A stretch of DNA of 64,000 nucleotides, taken from NCBI GenBank assembly GCA_002104905.1, contig MCFE01000161.1, positions 62,001 to 126,000 on the forward strand. The letters run 5' to 3'. Under the pieces are notes generated by a model, which made no database searches, was not told the origin of the DNA, and saw nothing but the letters and a program-made list of their open reading frames with translations. This document shows, piece by piece, positions 60,379-64,000 of the stretch; the stretch's first letter is position 1, and each line of letters opens with the position of its first letter. A program made the translations under genes and the position numbers. The DNA is from Basidiobolus meristosporus CBS 931.73 (taxonomy: Eukaryota > Basidiobolomycota > Basidiobolomycetes > Basidiobolales > Basidiobolaceae).

Positions 60379-60998
60379 ATGGCCTTGATCATTGCTGGGG
60401 AAGGACTAAGCTTTGCAGTGGGGTTTTGGCTCAAGGAGGATTTACAGGTACGGCAGCGTGTTCAAACTCAGCCACGATCATGTGTACGTTTGTTCTCTAG
60501 CTGTGCTCCTCTACTCTGCTGCTTTTACCTGGACTACAGCTAGCTTCGGCTGACCTGGAAATAACTTCTAGAAACGGTATATCCAGAGTGATGCGATTGG
60601 TTTGCGCCCTAGTACTGGCATTCATGTTGGGGCTGGGGTTAAACGTTGGTTCACAAGCGTGAGGTGCATTTGATCCAGGAGCGCTAGAAAGTGAGACCTG
60701 TACGCCTATCAGCTCTCTGTGGGATATTTTACTGATCCTTATATGCAGGGGAATACAGTATATCACTTTTTATACCAACAGGCAGTCGTCTTTGCCAGCT
60801 ACATGGTCTCATACTTCCTTGCTAAGGTGATGGATGTCACAATCTCCATGGCTATCTCCCCACCTGTATTACCAATCAATTTGGCTCCGGGCCGGTGCTG
60901 GCTGCGGTCTTGATCCTGGTTCCAGAATGCTTGGGAGTCCGAGGAATCCCGCCGGCATTTAGGCAGGAGCTTGATTTTCGAAAGGTGATGGTGGGCTA
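60379..60998 (+). pseudogene. ThrE/Prm10-family (DUF1212) transporter remnant
   Basis: Starts with MALIIAGEGLSFAVGFWL (60379-60447), an intact 53-nt intron, then 60501 onward in phase: LCSSTLLLLPGLQLASADLE, ITSRNGISRVMRLV, LVLAFMLGLGLNVGSQA. The pattern LLPGL, LEI-SRN, SRxxxxxxxxFxLGxGLxxGS is that of the ThrE/Prm10 threonine/serine exporter-like membrane family. An in-frame TGA follows where relatives usually have an aromatic residue (TGG to TGA would explain it). After it the same frame goes on with ESETCTPISSLWDILLILIC, also family-like. Coding then shifts to a second frame (QQAVVFASYMVSYFLAKVMD) and a third (GPVLAAVLILVPECLGVRGI). One nonsense and two frame changes with no good splice sites indicate a pseudogene. 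It appears to keep only the C-terminal half of the family's length. Confidence 0.6.
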
Positions 60999-61899
60999 AA
61001 TCATCGCCATGGAGTTGCTCATGGTTTCGTTGGTGGCGTATCCTTGAGGGAAGAGGTACACCGAACTGTTCATGTTTAATAAATCATTCGTTTCATGTGT
61101 AATATTCCTCCATTTGCATCTACACATATCCATCCGATAAAGGAATATCCAAGGAACAGCCTTCTCAAACATAGTTATGTTAGGGTTTGGCTTCAAAACT
61201 GCTTGGTGAACACCAAGTATGGCTACTGAGAATCATATGTGATCTCTCCACGTAACCCTCACAACAGAGGGTGGGAAATGTTCGGGGATTAGGGTTCGCT
61301 CAACTTTGAGCTTACACATATGCCTCGAATCCAGAGCCACCTCACCATTATAGATTCCAAGATTCAAGCCACGTGTGCTGCTGAAGGCCAACCAGAGTAC
61401 AAAGGTCAAATAATCCCACTTTTGGAATGCTTCTATCACTCTAGTTCATACAGGCCAAGCCGTACAAATGGCTGGTGCCGATATTGCATAGTAGAGAGCA
61501 TCGCTATCTCCTGATCCCTGAAATACTCGGGCGGCTACCTTGTACACTATCCAGCAACGTATTTTGAATGAAGCATTTCTACATCAGATTGAATTGAAAC
61601 ACACCTATATAAAGTGCGTATACATATATATATATATACATACATTGCTACTCTTTGAATGACGTCAACCTCGAATATACTTATTCCAGCTCAGATGTTT
61701 ATGAAGAAGCAAACCAACTATGGCTCTGCTTCACTATACCGTTGAATTTAGACCGCGTCATCATGAGAAATATGATAGACCAGTTTTGTAGGGTTAGTTC
61801 TTGGTGGGGCACCCAAATTATCCACCGTGATATTGGTCAGTCATGCTGATGGCCATGCGTCTGATCGGTGTAGTCGTAATGTGAACCTTGCCTTATGCA
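60999..61899. other. intergenic stretch upstream of cyanase
   Basis: About 900 nt, with a (TA)n run around 61621-61640. No gene supported. Confidence 0.5.
61621..61640. repeat. (TA)n microsatellite
   Basis: Alternating TA run of about 20 nt. Confidence 0.8.
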
Positions 61900-61907
61900 T
61901 ATATAAA
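61900..61907 (+). promoter_or_regulatory. TATA box of the cyanase gene
   Basis: TATATAAA, 52 nt before the ATG at 61952. Confidence 0.65.
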
Positions 61908-61951
61908 CGAGATTCCTCACTGACCAGACCAAAATCACTCTGGAGAACATC

Positions 61952-62781
61952 ATGGTGAGTTCCACATAGAAGTCCAGCATTAATTCTGTTGGTCCTGGTC
62001 TCACTTCCGTCTTTCTCCTCAGGAAGTCAGAAATAAGCTACCACGTTACTGTCGTACTTTGTTCGATGCCAAAGAAAGTCTCGGACTGAGGTATTCACTG
62101 TAAGAAATGGATACTTGTACCGCTCCGCCCACTGACACTCTATTTCCTAGCTTCGAGGATATTGGTAGGAAGATAGATCGCAATGAGGTCTGGGTGGCTG
62201 CTGTCTTCTACGGACAGGTAACTCCACACACATTGCATATCATACAAGCCACTCCATTTTAAGTCCAGCTTCATCCATTCTAGGCCAAGCCCACCGAGAA
62301 AGATATGAAAAAGTTGGCATCGGTGTTGAGACTCACCGAAGTCCGACTCACTGAAGAATCCATGCTGAGCTGGTTCCCAGATCGCGGGGGGTAAATTTCC
62401 ATCCCAGTTAAACGATTCTAACGTTGCCGAGGTCTAACCTCTCTACAGTCTGATGTCAATCCCACCAACGGATCCTACCCTGTACAGACTCTACGAAATC
62501 CTCCAGGTGTACGGCTATCCCTTGAAATCGGTTATACACGAGAAGGTAAGAAGTAATGGTGGCCACTAGTGAGCCAGCGACTAATGATTGTTTTCAGTTC
62601 GGAGATGGCATCATGAGCGCCATCGATTTCGAAACCAAGGTGGAAAAGGTAGCCGGATATCAAGTTCAGTTGTTGCAAACATCAATACTAATGTCGTCTC
62701 CGGTAGGTCGAAAATCCTGGTGGTGGAGAGCGAGTTAGGATCACTCTGGATGGCAAATTCTTACCCTATAAAACCTTTTAA
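61952..62781 (+). CDS. CYN1: cyanate hydratase (cyanase)
   Basis: Seven exons: 61952-61954, 62023-62090, 62151-62217, 62284-62390, 62449-62545, 62598-62648, 62707-62781; 155 aa, one residue shorter than E. coli CynS. It converts cyanate and bicarbonate to ammonia and CO2. An N-terminal helical domain ([20 protein letters not shown]) precedes the catalytic domain. Catalytic R95 and E98 ([11 protein letters not shown]) and S121 ([10 protein letters not shown]) match E. coli R96, E99 and S122. The C terminus [14 protein letters not shown] is canonical. The first coding exon is only the ATG, followed at once by a GTGAGT donor. Seven exons for 468 coding bases is dense, so the gene is not a recent bacterial transfer, though the family has a history of transfer. 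TATATAAA 52 nt upstream supports the start. Confidence 0.96.
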
Positions 62782-62915
62782 ATAAATCTGTACCTCTTCC
62801 ATTGAATTCAATTCGAAGATCGGACTCCACTCGACCTATCCAATTTTTTTCATTCCCTATAAACATCCCAGTGTCGGCGGAGTTCACGCTGCTTTGATTT
62901 CTGCGCCTAAGAATA

Positions 62916-64000
62916 ATGTCCGATCCATACACCGAAGAAGAGCTGGCCCAGTTGTATGCCGGCCTAGATATCACCGAGGAGGAAAACGTAGACGCTGAGG
63001 AGTTCTGGGAAAAGTAAGTCAACCGTATTGGTTTCTGTTCACTTCAGTTTATCTACCAACCGAAGTCACGTCCTCACATTTTCTCCTGTCGATAGCAAAT
63101 ATGTGGAGATCTTCGGCGATCGGAACCTGGTCGTAAGTCTTCTGCAAGATGCGGGAGTCCAGCTTCCTGAAGATACCTTGATTCAACCCGAAAGTTGGAA
63201 GCAATTCTTTTTAGAGAAGTACTCCCAATTCCAGAAAGCCAAAGAATCCGAAGGGACTCAAACCACGACTGGTTTTCGGGAGGTTCAGCAATCACTCAAA
63301 CAATTTCAACAAGAACAAGACATGGAGCATCTCATCAATGCCTGCCAGAAAATCTTCTCGATTTTGGGTAAGTTCTGCGTAGAAGTGGTTCTTTTCATGA
63401 TGCAATAGTTGCTTAAATACCTTGACTATATTTGCAATAGATGTGAACCCTGGAAATGCCGGCTGCTATCATCTGCTTGGCTTTATCTGTTACCTTCTGA
63501 ACTCTCTGCACCAGGCGCTGACACTTCTTCAAATTGGCAAGTCGATCGATGAGTCCTACGAACCTATCGATGGTGAGTGTGAAATCAGATGTATTTCGTG
63601 CCCACAACATGGTGCTAACAGCCGTTATCCAACTGTAGAGCTTGAGCAAGAGATTCACGGGTTACTCGACGAGATCGAGGGGGACGAAGGGGAACAGCCC
63701 TTGCTAGAAGGTAATGAGTTGAGTGAAGCATTGAAATCCGTCCTGGAAGCCCTCTTCAGCCGATTCGATGTGGACCAAGATGGGGCTTTGAACATGACAG
63801 AGTTGAACGAATTCGTGTTCCAGACTAATGGCACCCATCCACCGCCCCCCTTCTTCCAGCAACTCTGCCACATTTTCGACTCCAACTCGCACGGTCTTAC
63901 CAAGCAAGGTTTCTTCGAATTCTTCCTTCAGCAGTCCATGGATGATCCACTGGAAACCAGACAGGATCTAGCCAAGCATGGCTTCGATCCTAAAACTTTT
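62916..64000 (+). CDS. TPR-like/EF-hand protein, truncated by the window edge
   Basis: Four exons seen: 62916-63013, 63096-63367, 63441-63572, 63639 to beyond 64000; all junctions in frame; about 254 residues visible. An acidic N terminus (YTEEELAQLYAGLD) precedes a helical region with a tetratricopeptide-like unit (NAGCYHLLGFICYLLNSLHQ ALTLLQIGKSIDESYEPI). Then comes an EF-hand whose loop DVDQDGALNMTE has the D-x-D-x-D-G...E calcium ligands, and a second, degenerate loop (DSNSHGLTKQGF) that lacks several ligands. The TPR-plus-EF-hand pairing occurs in uncharacterised fungal and protist proteins; I assign no function beyond probable Ca2+-dependent protein binding. It starts 134 nt after the cyanase stop, on the same strand. 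Confidence 0.82.

Overview
This window looks like nuclear DNA of a fungus. It is AT-rich and has spliceosomal introns mostly 54-95 nt long (GTAAGT-like donors, CTAAC/CTAAT-like branch points, TAG/CAG acceptors). Its gene content includes a low-Mr thioredoxin reductase, a yeast-type dolichol-phosphate mannosyltransferase with a C-terminal anchor, a fungal group III G-alpha subunit, a Git3/Gpr1-like receptor, xanthine dehydrogenase with a Cys-rich linker, a DOCK-family GEF and cyanase. An early-diverging (zygomycete-type) fungus is a reasonable guess, but the lineage is inference; no rRNA or other phylogenetic marker is present. All gene models were built by hand from reading frames and splice signals, and most close exactly in frame.

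Layout: 1-2545 no gene; 2546-4546 FHA/coiled-coil protein (+); 7546-9173 CCR4-like nuclease (-); 13254-14416 2OG-Fe(II) dioxygenase (-); 17534-17995 and 18967-19425 a convergent pair of diverged single-pass membrane paralogues with PY-type motifs; 20022-20683 a four-TM protein (+); 21128-23407 RBM25-like splicing factor (-); 23864-25120 mitochondrial thioredoxin reductase (-); 25820-27079 Git3/Gpr1-like 7TM receptor (+); 27292-28823 Mn-type cation diffusion facilitator (-); 29533-30462 second 7TM protein (-); 31764-33180 a fragmentary RING/coiled-coil candidate; 35501-38602 UBL-RGS protein with a repeated basic/FG motif (+); 41058-45197 xanthine dehydrogenase (+); 46214-52657 DOCK protein (+); 54496-56159 G-alpha (-); 57057-58535 mitochondrial PheRS (-); 58784-59602 DPM1 (-); 60379-60998 ThrE/Prm10-family pseudogene (+); 61952-62781 cyanase (+); 62916 to the edge, a TPR/EF-hand protein (+). 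The left 40 kb has long gene-free stretches of 2-4 kb; the right third is dense.

Several genes fit one theme, G-protein nutrient/cAMP signalling: a Gpr1-like receptor, an orphan 7TM protein, an RGS protein and a group III (Gpa2/GNA-3-like) G-alpha, plus a Rac/Rho GEF. They are kilobases apart on both strands, so this is loose clustering and not an operon. Nitrogen scavenging is also represented (xanthine dehydrogenase, cyanase).

The most unusual items are the PY-motif membrane paralogue pair, a 5-nt microexon in the G-alpha gene, the repeat architecture and frame break of the RGS protein, the broken ThrE-family gene beside an interstitial telomeric repeat, and a cyanase whose first coding exon is only the ATG.
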